From a virus, in the IMG/VR virus record IMGVR_UViG_3300027985_000703, positions 1 to 62,388 of that record: a stretch of 62,388 nt of DNA; one strand, given 5' to 3'. Shown piece by piece: positions 32,356 through 40,034 of this stretch (its first letter is position 1; every line of letters begins with the position of its first letter). Under the pieces are notes generated by a model, which saw only the letters and a list, made by a program, of their open reading frames with translations, did no database searches and was not told the DNA's origin. The translations under genes were made by a program, and so were the position numbers.

Positions 32356-33072
32356 ATGACCAAATCTACCGATGTAGCTATCAAGGGCCAAGCCACCAAC
32401 CTGGAACGCCGCCAACAACAAGTCGGCCGCGGCTCCGAGAACGTGACCAAGGACGACCTGGCGCTGCCCCGCCTGAAACTGCTGCAGGCCCTCAACCCGG
32501 AAGTGACCAAGGGCTCCGCCCAGTACATCCCCGAGGCTGAGACCGGCATGATCATGAACAGCCTGAACAGCAAACTGTTCAACAAGCTGTTCATCATCAA
32601 CCTGCACTACGACCGCAAGACCGTGGTGTGGCGCAAGCGCAAGTTCGGCGGCGGTATGTTCGGCACCTACATGGACGAAGCCGAGGCGCTGCAAGCCCTG
32701 GCCGATGCCAAGGAAGACGCGGCCCAGTACGACATTTCCGACAACCCCACCCACCTGGTGATGCTGCTGTCCGACAGCGGTGAACCCATGGGCGTGGCGC
32801 TGCTGGATATGCCGGGCACCAAGGCCAAAATCTCCCGCAAGTGGAACTCTCTGATCGCCGAGCAGGAAGAAGCGGGTAACCCGCGCTTCGGCTGCGTGTG
32901 GGAGCTGGGCGTCACCAACGAGACTTCCCAGAACGGCCCGTACTTCAACTACGATATTGACTTCGTGGTGGTGGCACCGGACGAAATCTACGCTGCAGCG
33001 GAGAACGCCTTTAACTCCTTCTTCGGCCAGGCCGCAAGCCAGCCGCAGGAGCAGGATGAAGACGCAGCCTGA
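32356..33072 (+). CDS. Single-stranded-DNA-binding-like protein
   Basis: This 238-residue protein has a basic N-terminus, 'DLALPRLKLLQALNPEV' near 33, strand-rich segments (KLFIINLHYDRKTVVWRKRK; THLVMLLSDS) and an acidic C-terminal tail (QPQEQDEDAA). The same plan, an OB-like core plus an acidic tail, is found in podovirus proteins annotated as putative SSB. It would coat single strands at the fork and recruit partners through the tail. AAGGA upstream; a terminator follows. Confidence 0.65.
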   Translation: MTKSTDVAIKGQATNLERRQQQVGRGSENVTKDDLALPRLKLLQALNPEVTKGSAQYIPEAETGMIMNSLNSKLFNKLFIINLHYDRKTVVWRKRKFGGGMFGTYMDEAEALQALADAKEDAAQYDISDNPTHLVMLLSDSGEPMGVALLDMPGTKAKISRKWNSLIAEQEEAGNPRFGCVWELGVTNETSQNGPYFNYDIDFVVVAPDEIYAAAENAFNSFFGQAASQPQEQDEDAA

Positions 33073-33091
33073 TAGCAGGCAGTAACGAACT

Positions 33092-33111
33092 GGCACCCTC
33101 GGGTGCCTTTT
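33092..33111 (+). terminator. Terminator after SSB-like gene
   Basis: GGCACCC-TC-GGGTGCC hairpin followed by TTTTCC. A widened half-site pair, CAGTAACGAACTG, lies just before it at about 33080-33092. Confidence 0.85.
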
Positions 33112-33130
33112 CCTTTTCAGGAGGAACCGT

Positions 33131-33427
33131 ATGGCTACACCGAGACAAGAACCCGAAAAAGAATTCACGCTCAACGAGCTGATCACGCTGCTGGACCCGG
33201 ACATGACGCCGTCACCGATGGTTGTCCGTGCCGCCCGCAAGCGCCTGGTGCAGCAGCGCCGCTTTGCCGAGTTCGTGATGCACGCGCCGGTGGGCACCGG
33301 CATCTGCTGCTGCGGCGAGAGCATGGACAACCACCCCAGCACCGACCACCAGCCGGTGGACGAGTGGGTCAATCACGTTTACCACCAGCTCGAGGAACTG
33401 GGCTGCCTGCCGGAGCAGAAAGAATGA
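33131..33427 (+). CDS. Hypothetical protein with CCC-G motif
   Basis: A 98-residue protein with 'APVGTGICCCGESMDNH' near residues 52-68 followed by more His (STDHQPVDEWVNH). The Cys/His set could bind a metal. This motif occurs in short phage proteins without known function. AGGAGG upstream. Confidence 0.6.
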   Translation: MATPRQEPEKEFTLNELITLLDPDMTPSPMVVRAARKRLVQQRRFAEFVMHAPVGTGICCCGESMDNHPSTDHQPVDEWVNHVYHQLEELGCLPEQKE

Positions 33428-33675
33428 TGTTCCTGAACGGGTACAAGGTGATCGTGGTGCCGCCCACCAGAACCTACACCCGCATACCGAAGCAGACCAA
33501 ATCCAAGGTAGGGCGACGCTGGGTGCAGGTCCGACGCTTGCTGGAGGTGCGCGAGCTGCTGGCCAACGACAAAGTGCTGGTCCATGAAGGGGACCGCACG
33601 ATCATGATGAACGCCTATACCCATGCCCAACTCATTAAGGAAATCCGGGCCGGAGAGTGGGAGGGGGTTATATGA
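33424..33675 (+). CDS. Small basic hypothetical protein
   Basis: An 83-residue, basic protein (IPKQTKSKVGRRWVQVRRLLEVREL). ATGA overlap with its neighbour. No family recognised. Confidence 0.55.
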   Translation: MMFLNGYKVIVVPPTRTYTRIPKQTKSKVGRRWVQVRRLLEVRELLANDKVLVHEGDRTIMMNAYTHAQLIKEIRAGEWEGVI

Positions 33676-33902
33676 CCGAACCCAATATCTGGTGGCTGCT
33701 GTACTGCACGGCCGCCGCACTGATCGCCGCGCCCTTTTGGGCGTACATAGCGCAGCTCGACCGGAAGGAATCCGCCAGCGCGGTCGGGCCTTTACACCCG
33801 ATCAGCTTCGTGATGCTGTCGATGATGGGCCCGGTGCTGATCACCGCAATAGCCATTGCAGCAACCATAATCACCGCATTCGAGCATAGGAGAACCGCAT
33901 GA
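33672..33902 (+). CDS. Small protein with two membrane segments
   Basis: A 76-residue protein: hydrophobic stretches at about 6-25 (IWWLLYCTAAALIAAPFWAYI) and 45-68 (ISFVMLSMMGPVLITAIAIAATII) joined by a short polar loop, with a basic tail. This is the topology of a small hairpin membrane protein. It sits between nucleic-acid genes, so a lysis role is less likely than membrane-level interference; unknown. Confidence 0.6.
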   Translation: MTEPNIWWLLYCTAAALIAAPFWAYIAQLDRKESASAVGPLHPISFVMLSMMGPVLITAIAIAATIITAFEHRRTA

Positions 33903-34300
33903 CCGAATCCGACTACACCCAGGCGGTGCACAAGCGCCTGCCGGAACATGTCTTCGCCTGGAAGATCCGCGACGACTACCAGGGCGGGGTGCCGGACGCC
34001 TTCTACCGGCGAAAGGACGGCCTGCCGGGCAAGATACTGTGGATCGAGTACAAGTACCTCAAGCAGCTGCCGGCCCGGCCGGACACCTACGTCAAGCCGG
34101 ACCTGAGCACCCTGCAGAAGCAGTGGGCGCGCATGGCCGAAGGGGCGGGGGAGCAAGTGCGCGTGATTGTAGGCTTCGGGTCGAAAGGCGTGGTCTATGA
34201 TTTACCGGAAGCCTTGACCGGCATCCCAAACCAAGAGTTCCAGAACCGCCTGCGGAGTTACCAAGAGATTGCGGCCGAGATCGCATCACTGGTAGGATGA
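33899..34300 (+). CDS. VRR-NUC/resolvase-like nuclease
   Basis: This 133-residue protein has 'GGVPDAFYRR' (D33), 'LWIEYKYLKQLP' (E50-x-K52), then 'LSTLQKQWARMAEGAGEQVRVIVGFG', a compact PD-(D/E)XK nuclease of the VRR-NUC type, some of which act as Holliday-junction resolvases. It could resolve branched DNA before packaging. ATGA overlap with the membrane protein gene. It is the last gene before the regulator. Confidence 0.75.
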   Translation: MTESDYTQAVHKRLPEHVFAWKIRDDYQGGVPDAFYRRKDGLPGKILWIEYKYLKQLPARPDTYVKPDLSTLQKQWARMAEGAGEQVRVIVGFGSKGVVYDLPEALTGIPNQEFQNRLRSYQEIAAEIASLVG

Positions 34301-34324
34301 TCGGACGAATAATAACGTAGTCTG

Positions 34325-34355
34325 TTTACGTCCGGTTAAAATTGCAGTTATACTG
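34325..34355 (+). promoter_or_regulatory. Regulator promoter overlapped by CAGT-N3-ACTG
   Basis: TTTACG (34325-34330), 18-bp spacer, TATACT (34349-34354). CAGTTATACTG (34345-34355) covers the -10 box completely, so binding would shut this promoter. This is the basis for proposing that the gene at 34397 controls itself and the other sites. Confidence 0.7.
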
Positions 34356-34396
34356 GAACCCGTTACCCAAGCACAACGCCACGAAACGGGGGTTTT

Positions 34397-35041
34397 ATGG
34401 CACGCAAAAGACCAGAGCTTTACGGGCCGGACACGCACAAGCGTATCCTGGCCGCATGGGCGGCGTACAAGGACAGCACGCGGGCAACCCAAGCCGATGG
34501 GGCGAAAGCCCTGGGCATGGGGACTTCTGGCTTTAGTCAGTACCTTCGCGCTGAGATACCCTTAAACACCGACTTCATCATCAAGTTCGCCCAGCTCGTC
34601 GGGGTCCAACCCAGCGAATTGGCCACGGAATTGGCGGTGACTCCTATGTCTTTGCGACCGGCTAAAACCACGCTTCCGGTCAAGCTGACATTGGCCGGGC
34701 GTAAACCCGAGCACAGGAGCATTCTAGTGGATTCAGTTGGTGTGACATTGGACGCCTACGCGGTGGAGGTGGATGTGGTAGGGGCGCTGTACCCGAAAGG
34801 GACGTTCCTCATCGTGTCCGACACGCTGCCGAGGGAAGGAGACCTGGTGATAGTGGACATTGACGGCTCACCGCTGTTCGGCCCACTGCACTATGACGAG
34901 GCGCGGAACACCTGGTGGGTGGAACATACCCGCAACGCCCGTATTGAGGCCATCGACCTGGAACCGGGTCAGTCGCCGCAGCGAGTGTCCGGGGTGCATT
35001 ACCCCGAGGTCAAAGCGCATCGAGCTTTCGTAGCCGCGTAA
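34397..35041 (+). CDS. Phage repressor-like regulator (HTH + S24-like domain)
   Basis: This 214-residue protein has an N-terminal HTH (about 28-60: TRATQADGAKALGMGTSGFSQYLRAEIPLNTDFI...FAQLVGVQPSELA) of the XRE type. The C-terminal part (about 115-200: YAVEVDVVGALYPKGTFLIVSDTLPREGDLVIVDIDG) has the strand layout of LexA/CI S24 domains. The usual Ser in a G-x-S-M element is not present, and I find no clear Lys partner, so self-cleavage is doubtful. It is a candidate binder of the dispersed palindromes. Its operator overlaps its own -10 box. A GC hairpin (GGGAGGG-GCAA-CCCTCCC) follows. Confidence 0.8.
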   Translation: MARKRPELYGPDTHKRILAAWAAYKDSTRATQADGAKALGMGTSGFSQYLRAEIPLNTDFIIKFAQLVGVQPSELATELAVTPMSLRPAKTTLPVKLTLAGRKPEHRSILVDSVGVTLDAYAVEVDVVGALYPKGTFLIVSDTLPREGDLVIVDIDGSPLFGPLHYDEARNTWWVEHTRNARIEAIDLEPGQSPQRVSGVHYPEVKAHRAFVAA

Positions 35042-35048
35042 CCAACAA

Positions 35049-35071
35049 GGGAGGGGCAACCCTCCCTTATC
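35049..35071 (+). terminator. Hairpin after regulator gene
   Basis: AAGGGAGGG-GCAA-CCCTCCCTT, a 9-bp perfect stem, but followed by ATCT rather than a U-run. Partial terminator or message stabiliser. Confidence 0.6.
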
Positions 35072-35084
35072 TACGGCTTTTGAA

Positions 35085-35121
35085 TACAGTAACACTGGAG
35101 ATATGAATGGCAGTAACAGCT
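35085..35121. promoter_or_regulatory. CAGT-N3-ACTG site at nucleotide-metabolism operon
   Basis: TACAGTAACACTGG at 35085-35098 lies 10 bases before the ATG and shares bases with the GGAG ribosome site. A half-preserved copy, CAGTAACAGCT (35111-35121), is centred exactly 24 bp further, inside the first codons. Confidence 0.65.
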
Positions 35122-35535
35122 GGTGGCATCTTAGCCGAAGGCGTCGGCATCCTGACCGAGCGCGGCAAGACCTATGACAAGCCGAGCGGCGAACGCTCGA
35201 TGGAGAAAACCGTGGCCGTGTTCAACCTGCACCATGGCCTGAACCTGACCGAAGCCCAGGGCTGGCATTTCATGCAGATCCTCAAGGACGTGCGGCTGTT
35301 CACCAAAGACGGCTACCACCACGACAGCGCCCTGGACGGCACCAACTACTCCGCCCTGAAAGGCGAGGCCCGGCACCGGGAATTCGCAGAGAAGGCACCG
35401 GTAGAGCCGCTGAAGCATGTGTTCTATGACCTGCAAGGCAACCCCTTGGACAGCGACCCGCACCCGCACATCGGCATCCTGGGTGTTGGCGACGCCATCC
35501 CCTGCACCGTAGCCGAAGCCGGGGGTGCGGCATGA
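35107..35535 (+). CDS. DUF6378-like protein
   Basis: This 142-residue protein begins 'AEGVGILTERGKTYDKPSGERSM' followed by '...AQGWHFMQILKDVRL' and '...GTNYSALKGEA', a pattern I associate with DUF6378 and similar phage proteins near nucleotide-metabolism genes. The function is unknown; an enzyme acting on nucleotides would fit its operon with dCMP deaminase and ThyX. GGAG 8 bases upstream. Confidence 0.6.
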   Translation: MAVTAGGILAEGVGILTERGKTYDKPSGERSMEKTVAVFNLHHGLNLTEAQGWHFMQILKDVRLFTKDGYHHDSALDGTNYSALKGEARHREFAEKAPVEPLKHVFYDLQGNPLDSDPHPHIGILGVGDAIPCTVAEAGGAA

Positions 35536-35975
35536 CCAAGTGGGATGCCCGCTACCTGGGGCTGGCCGAGCTGATGAGCACCTGGAGCAAAGACCCCAGC
35601 AAGCAAGTCGGTGCCGCCATCATGCGCCCGGACAAAACCGTGGCCTCGACCGGCTTCAACGGCCTGCCATCGAGCGTCCCGGACACCCCGGCGGTGCTGC
35701 ACGACCGGCAACTGAAACTGGAGCTGGTGGTACACGCCGAGATCAACGCCATCCAGAACGCCCTATGGGAGGACCTGCGCGGCTACACCATGTTCGTGTT
35801 CCCGCTGCCGCCCTGTGCCGAGTGCGCCGACCGCATCATCCACGAGGGCATCCAGCGCGTGGTGGCCCCCGCCATCTACCCGGAAAGCCGCTGGTTCGAC
35901 TCCTGCACCGAAGGGCGCGCCAAGCTGGAAGCCGCCGGCGTGGAAGTGGAGTGGGTGCGGAGGTGGGATGACTGA
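35532..35975 (+). CDS. Deoxycytidylate deaminase
   Basis: This 147-residue zinc enzyme has 'H68-A-E70' (HAEINA) and 'P-C95-A-E-C98' as zinc and proton-transfer residues, with the N-terminal 'WSKDPSKQVGA' seen in dCMP deaminases. It converts dCMP to dUMP, the substrate of thymidylate synthase. Together with the ThyX gene 380 bases downstream it makes a short dTMP supply route. Confidence 0.92.
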   Translation: MTKWDARYLGLAELMSTWSKDPSKQVGAAIMRPDKTVASTGFNGLPSSVPDTPAVLHDRQLKLELVVHAEINAIQNALWEDLRGYTMFVFPLPPCAECADRIIHEGIQRVVAPAIYPESRWFDSCTEGRAKLEAAGVEVEWVRRWDD

Positions 35976-36183
35976 GCAGCACTGGCACCCTGACTACTGG
36001 TGCAACCTGAACAAGATGCAAGAGCTGTTCGGCTACTCCCCGAACGCCCTGCGCTGCAAGATCACCCGCCAGCAATGGCCAGAAGGGGACTTGTGGTGCA
36101 AAACGCCCGACAACCGCCTGGTGATGAACCCCCTGCGGTTCAGCCAGTGGCTGGCGTCCAACACGAATAAGAGAACTGCATGA
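35968..36183 (+). CDS. Excisionase-like small DNA-binding protein
   Basis: A 71-residue protein: 'LNKMQELFGYSPNALRCKITRQQWPEGDLWCKTPDNRLVMNPLRFSQWL'. The helix-turn-helix followed by a W-P-E-G wing and a final W-L helix resembles winged-helix excisionase (DUF1233-type) proteins. No integrase accompanies it, so it may be a regulator instead. Overlaps the deaminase by 8 bases. Confidence 0.6.
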   Translation: MTEQHWHPDYWCNLNKMQELFGYSPNALRCKITRQQWPEGDLWCKTPDNRLVMNPLRFSQWLASNTNKRTA

Positions 36184-36536
36184 CCCAGATCGCCAAACCC
36201 GCGGCCTTGTTACTGGCGGCCGCCCTAACGTCCTGCACCGCCCCGGCGTTCGCCATCACCGTTTCGGTGGCCCGCCCGGCGATGGTGCGCCCCATAACCG
36301 TTCGCCCGGCAGTACGCCCAACCATCAGCCCCGTATCAAGGACCACACCCCATGTCGAGAATAGCCGTCCGCATCGTTCAGGATTCTTCTTTCAGCCGCT
36401 TATGGCTCCGCCCCGCAAGAGTGACGACCTTTGTCCTCGAGTACCCGCGGATCGTCCACGCCGAACTGATGACGCACCGTGTATTCAGCCGCAACAGCTC
36501 GAGCAGCCGCGCCATCCCCATCGAGGCGGTAATTGA
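36180..36536 (+). CDS. Exported protein overlapping thyX
   Basis: This frame starts in the stop codon of the previous gene (ATGA). The N-terminus is a clear signal peptide (KPAALLLAAALTSCTAPAFA), with LTSC as a possible lipobox. The mature part is proline- and arginine-rich. The last 185 bases overlap the start of thyX in another frame; that part probably follows from thyX coding. The first 57 codons are not otherwise used. It may be a small lipoprotein, but an Rz1-type spanin is unproven. Confidence 0.4.
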   Translation: MTQIAKPAALLLAAALTSCTAPAFAITVSVARPAMVRPITVRPAVRPTISPVSRTTPHVENSRPHRSGFFFQPLMAPPRKSDDLCPRVPADRPRRTDDAPCIQPQQLEQPRHPHRGGN

Positions 36537-37224
36537 GCAAACATGCAAGAACCCGGTGATCCCGCTGCACATCGGTGCCAACCAGCCCGGCATGGTGGCC
36601 GATGAAGAACTGAGCCCGATGGACAAGGCCCAGGCCATCGCCATCTGGAAGCAGCACGCCAAGGATTCGCGCAAGGCCGCCCGCCGGCTGGCCAAGCTGG
36701 GGGTACACAAGCAGGTTGCCAACCGCGTGCTGGAGGCCCACCAGCACATGAAGGTGGTCCTGACCGGCACCGACTTCGACAACTTCTTCGCCCTGCGCAC
36801 CGATAAGGGTGCCGACCCGCATATCCGCGAGCTGGCGAAACAAATGTGGGTGGCCTACCAGCACAGCCAGCCGATGACGCTGAAACGCGGCGAGTGGCAC
36901 CTGCCGTTCATCGAGCGCAACCGGGTCGGGAGTCTGCTGGTCTACCGCAGCGAAGGCCGCGTGCTGTCCGAGGAAGAAGCGCTGATGGTATCCGCCAGCG
37001 CCTGCGCCCAGGTCAGCTACCGCAAGGAGGACTTGTCGCTGGACAAAGCCCAGCGTATCTTCGCCCGCCTGGCCGGCAGCCGCCCAATCCACGCCTCGCC
37101 CTTCGAGCACCAGGCCCAGCCGCTGTTCCTGCCCACCAGCCGCTGCCGCAACTTCCGGGGCTGGCGTCAGCTGCGCACGCTGATCCCCAACGACACCATC
37201 ACCGAGTTCAAGGAGGTCGCATGA
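36352..37224 (+). CDS. thyX: FAD-dependent thymidylate synthase
   Basis: This 290-residue protein has the ThyX signature at T41-H42-R43-x2-S46-R-N-S-S-S-S-R53 (the first Arg of the classic RHR is Thr), preceded by 'RVTTFVLEYPRIVHAELM'. It makes dTMP from dUMP using methylene-tetrahydrofolate and FADH2. AAGGA lies 9 bases before the ATG. Residues near the C-terminus ('CRNFRGWRQLRT') fit the family's substrate-binding helix. Confidence 0.92.
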   Translation: MSRIAVRIVQDSSFSRLWLRPARVTTFVLEYPRIVHAELMTHRVFSRNSSSSRAIPIEAVIEQTCKNPVIPLHIGANQPGMVADEELSPMDKAQAIAIWKQHAKDSRKAARRLAKLGVHKQVANRVLEAHQHMKVVLTGTDFDNFFALRTDKGADPHIRELAKQMWVAYQHSQPMTLKRGEWHLPFIERNRVGSLLVYRSEGRVLSEEEALMVSASACAQVSYRKEDLSLDKAQRIFARLAGSRPIHASPFEHQAQPLFLPTSRCRNFRGWRQLRTLIPNDTITEFKEVA

Positions 37225-37517
37225 GGGTGGAACAGTTACTCGAGCGTTACCGGGTGCGCGCCGGGTGTGCAGTCAACAAACTGGAGGTGGGGGCGCGGGG
37301 TAACGAACTGCGCCACGCTGTCATGGACCGCCTGCGCCGGGACATGGCCGCCCACACCGTGGAGCACAACCTGCACACCGAAACCCGGAACTTCCACACC
37401 ATGTTCAGCATCGACGCCTATGTAATCCCGGTGGATGAACTGCACCGAGTGCTGCAGATGATGGCCATGGACCTGGAGCGTATGAACCGACAATTCGAGG
37501 TACCATATGTGCGGTGA
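37221..37517 (+). CDS. Hypothetical protein
   Basis: A 98-residue helical protein with many Arg, His and Met (MAAHTVEHNLHTETRNFHTMFS). AAGGAGG lies in the end of thyX and the ATGA overlap couples them. No family recognised. Confidence 0.6.
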   Translation: MRVEQLLERYRVRAGCAVNKLEVGARGNELRHAVMDRLRRDMAAHTVEHNLHTETRNFHTMFSIDAYVIPVDELHRVLQMMAMDLERMNRQFEVPYVR

Positions 37518-37725
37518 GCCGCAGCAAGCCACCCCGCAGACCAACCCGATACTGCGATACTGGGCCAAGCCCACGCGCTCGAACGCCATCAAGGCCAAGT
37601 GCGCCGAGTGCATGGGCTGCACCGTGAAAGCCACCGAACCGGGCTTCCGGGTGCTGATCCGCGACTGCGGCAGCAGCCAATGCCCGCTATTCCCCTGGCG
37701 ACCGTACCAGGTAAAGGTAAAATGA
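37507..37725 (+). CDS. Conserved phage cysteine protein (AKCAECMGC)
   Basis: This 72-residue protein has 'RYWAKPTRSNAIKAKCAECMGCT' and '...RDCGSSQCPLFPWRPYQ', a pattern widespread in phages of Pseudomonadota. Four or five Cys would bind zinc. Function is not established. A terminator follows within six bases of the stop. Confidence 0.7.
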   Translation: MCGEPQQATPQTNPILRYWAKPTRSNAIKAKCAECMGCTVKATEPGFRVLIRDCGSSQCPLFPWRPYQVKVK

Positions 37726-37727
37726 CA

Positions 37728-37750
37728 AAGGCCCCCAACACGGGGGCCTT
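37728..37750 (+). terminator. Terminator after nucleotide operon
   Basis: AAGGCCCCC-AACAC-GGGGGCCTT, 9-bp stem. Followed by ACTTATT. Confidence 0.8.
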
Positions 37751-37767
37751 ACTTATTGGAGGTTGCA

Positions 37768-38007
37768 ATGAGCCACCTATTCGCCTACAACAAAGGGCCG
37801 CTACCGGTAGCCCTGGAGCTGCGCCTGGACACCGTGGTGCAGGACATCGACCCGGAGTGCCGGCTGGAGAGCAACTGCGCCGGCGGCAACCGCACAGTGT
37901 TCTGGGTATCCGCCCCGGACCACTACGCCACGGCCGAGTACGCCGAGCGCCGCACCAGCATCCTCAAGGCCATCCGCGACACGCTGGTGGCGCAGGTCAG
38001 GCGATAG
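37768..38007 (+). CDS. Hypothetical protein
   Basis: A 79-residue protein (VALELRLDTVVQDID..., ...TSILKAIRDTLVAQVRR). TTGGAGG upstream. It is the last rightward gene before the leftward tail operon; its stop is eight bases from the tail-tip gene's stop, with no terminator between them. Confidence 0.6.
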   Translation: MSHLFAYNKGPLPVALELRLDTVVQDIDPECRLESNCAGGNRTVFWVSAPDHYATAEYAERRTSILKAIRDTLVAQVRR

Positions 38008-38015
38008 CAGCTCGC

Positions 38016-40034
38016 TCACAAGAATGTACCGGTGTCTTTCTTGAACACGGTAAGCTGTATGTCCTGCGAATATACAGATACCTGCGCGCCATAAGTACAC
38101 TTGAACCGCAGCTCGACGCCAACGTTCCCGCTCGCGCCTACAGTAACGCCGGGGATTTTTACCGTCGTAGAGGCTTGGTACTCCTTAGAAAATTTGGTGA
38201 CCCCGCCCACTATTACTTCAACCGTGATGTAGCCAGATGTTGCAGTTACATAAAAGTCAGACACCAGCAGCCACCGGTCAAAGGATGCTCCTGCCAGGGT
38301 AGTGCTAATGATGTTGATCCAGTTCCCGCCGGCGTAACTGGTAGCACCACCCCAAGACCAGTTCTTCATCGCGGTAATGTCACCCACGATCTGGTTGGCG
38401 TTCAGCGTGCCCTGGATGGTGCAGTTGCTTGAAATGGTGCAGTTACTAAACGTCCCGCCGGTCGCTGTCACCGTGCCGGTGAACGTACCGCCCGTGGCGT
38501 AGAGGTTGTTGGTCTTGAGCTGGCCGGTGCTTTCGATGAAGGTGTTATACCCGGAATACGGGCCGCCCGTACCAATGCCGAGCGTACCGCCACGCAGCGC
38601 CGTACCGGTGATAGTGCCGCCGGTGATGTTGATGGCGTTCAGGGTCAGGGCGTTTATCCGGGCAGCCGTGATCTCCCCGGCGGCCAGGGTCTGAATATAG
38701 GCCGTGTCGATGGCGGCATTGTTGATCAGCACCTGGCCGCCACTGACCGCCAGTAGCGCCTTGTAGCTGTTGGTCGGGTCGTTGGGGTCGAACACATAGA
38801 AGCGGGATGCGGCCACCGCCACTTCCGACTGCCCGCCGGTGCCGGTCCAGACGCCGATCCCGGCCTTGATGTCGCCCACCTGGGAACGCACCGACCACAT
38901 AGCCCCGGCACCCAGCGAGAAACTAACCCCGGTGATGAACCAGTGGTGGTTGGTGTCGTTGTAGTTCAGTTGCACCCACAACTGGGCCTGGGCCGCGTCG
39001 GCAGGCACGGTCAGCGTGCCGGCAATCTGCTTCCAGGTCGACGACGTGGTGCGGGTCACTGCCCCGGTCCAGGCCAACACGCTTCCATCCTTGCGAGTGA
39101 ACTTGGCGCCAATCTGGATTTGCGGGGCGGTGGCGTCGTAGGTGGCGCACAGCATGGAGAAACTGAGCAAGTCCCCTGGCACCACGTCGATGGTCTTGCC
39201 TAGTGTGTCCCGGTTTTGGATCCGCAGCACGTTGGAAACCGGGCATGACGCGGGGACCGTGCCATCGCTCGATGGGTAGACTGCACCGGATATACCAAAG
39301 CCGTGCGGCAAACCGCCGGCAAAGGCCGGGTTGAGGAACAGGTTGGTGGTGTTGCCCTCGGCCACCTGGACGAGGCCAGGGATCTCCGAAATAGATTCGG
39401 AGAGCGTCTGGGCTAAGTGGCTTTCCTGAATCTGCGCGCTCAGCTGCTCAAGCAGATAGGTCGGGGCGTGCGGGTGAAACAGGAACGTGCCGCCGACCGC
39501 GTGGATGGGGCCGGCTTGCTGCGACTGGTTGACGTGCCGTACCCAAACGTAATACCCGTAGCCGGTGCGAACTGACAAGCCCACCGCCGCCGAGCTGGAG
39601 GAACCAGCCAGCATGGTGTCCAGGTCCAGCGCCGGCGCATCCACCGGGTCGTTATTGCCGTCCACCGCCGTTTGCTGCAGGTAGACTTCGGTGTGCGAAT
39701 GCCCGTTGTACCGGGGCAAGTCCCACTGCACGAAAACACCGCCCACATAGTTGGTGACGCCAACCCCGCTCGGGGTGGTCGGCCGGTCGACCGGGGAATA
39801 CGCCTGCACGCCGCCCTGGTCGATGAGCCCCTGCAAGGCCCCGGCAATCGCGGCCGTGCCGCCACCGCTGCGGGCCCCAAGGTCACGATAAGTTACCGCC
39901 TGGTCCAGCTCGCTACCGCGACCTTGGCCGGCGAGGATCTGCACCACCTCGCGCATGGCGCTCATGAACGGGCGCAACGCCTTGGGGGTGTCAGAAGGGA
40001 TAGCCGGGATCGCCGGCTGCTTGGGCTTGGCCAT
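38016..40034 (-). CDS. Tail tip / receptor-binding protein with DUF1983-like region
   Basis: This 672-residue protein has a helical N-terminus, a fibronectin-like segment (about 85-175: PTTPSGVGVTNYVGGVFVQWDLPRYNGHSHTEVYL), a carbohydrate-module-like middle and, near residue 385, 'DIKAGIGVWTGTGGQSEVAVAASRFYVFDP...GGQVLINNAAIDTAYI', the hallmark of DUF1983 in J-type tail-tip proteins. Then come repetitive G/T strands (TGGTFTGTVTATGGTF) and a beta-rich tip. It is the last gene of the leftward structural operon. GGAGC precedes the start. Confidence 0.75.
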   Translation of the reverse strand: MAKPKQPAIPAIPSDTPKALRPFMSAMREVVQILAGQGRGSELDQAVTYRDLGARSGGGTAAIAGALQGLIDQGGVQAYSPVDRPTTPSGVGVTNYVGGVFVQWDLPRYNGHSHTEVYLQQTAVDGNNDPVDAPALDLDTMLAGSSSSAAVGLSVRTGYGYYVWVRHVNQSQQAGPIHAVGGTFLFHPHAPTYLLEQLSAQIQESHLAQTLSESISEIPGLVQVAEGNTTNLFLNPAFAGGLPHGFGISGAVYPSSDGTVPASCPVSNVLRIQNRDTLGKTIDVVPGDLLSFSMLCATYDATAPQIQIGAKFTRKDGSVLAWTGAVTRTTSSTWKQIAGTLTVPADAAQAQLWVQLNYNDTNHHWFITGVSFSLGAGAMWSVRSQVGDIKAGIGVWTGTGGQSEVAVAASRFYVFDPNDPTNSYKALLAVSGGQVLINNAAIDTAYIQTLAAGEITAARINALTLNAINITGGTITGTALRGGTLGIGTGGPYSGYNTFIESTGQLKTNNLYATGGTFTGTVTATGGTFSNCTISSNCTIQGTLNANQIVGDITAMKNWSWGGATSYAGGNWINIISTTLAGASFDRWLLVSDFYVTATSGYITVEVIVGGVTKFSKEYQASTTVKIPGVTVGASGNVGVELRFKCTYGAQVSVYSQDIQLTVFKKDTGTFL

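Noticed and set aside
33080-33092. CAGTAACGAACTG as a member of the palindrome network
   Set aside because: Both half-sites are present but separated by five bases rather than three, and it lies inside a transcribed end region before a terminator.
35968-36183. Excisionase-like gene as proof of an integrating prophage
   Set aside because: No integrase or attachment-site duplication was found; the winged-helix form is shared with many regulators.
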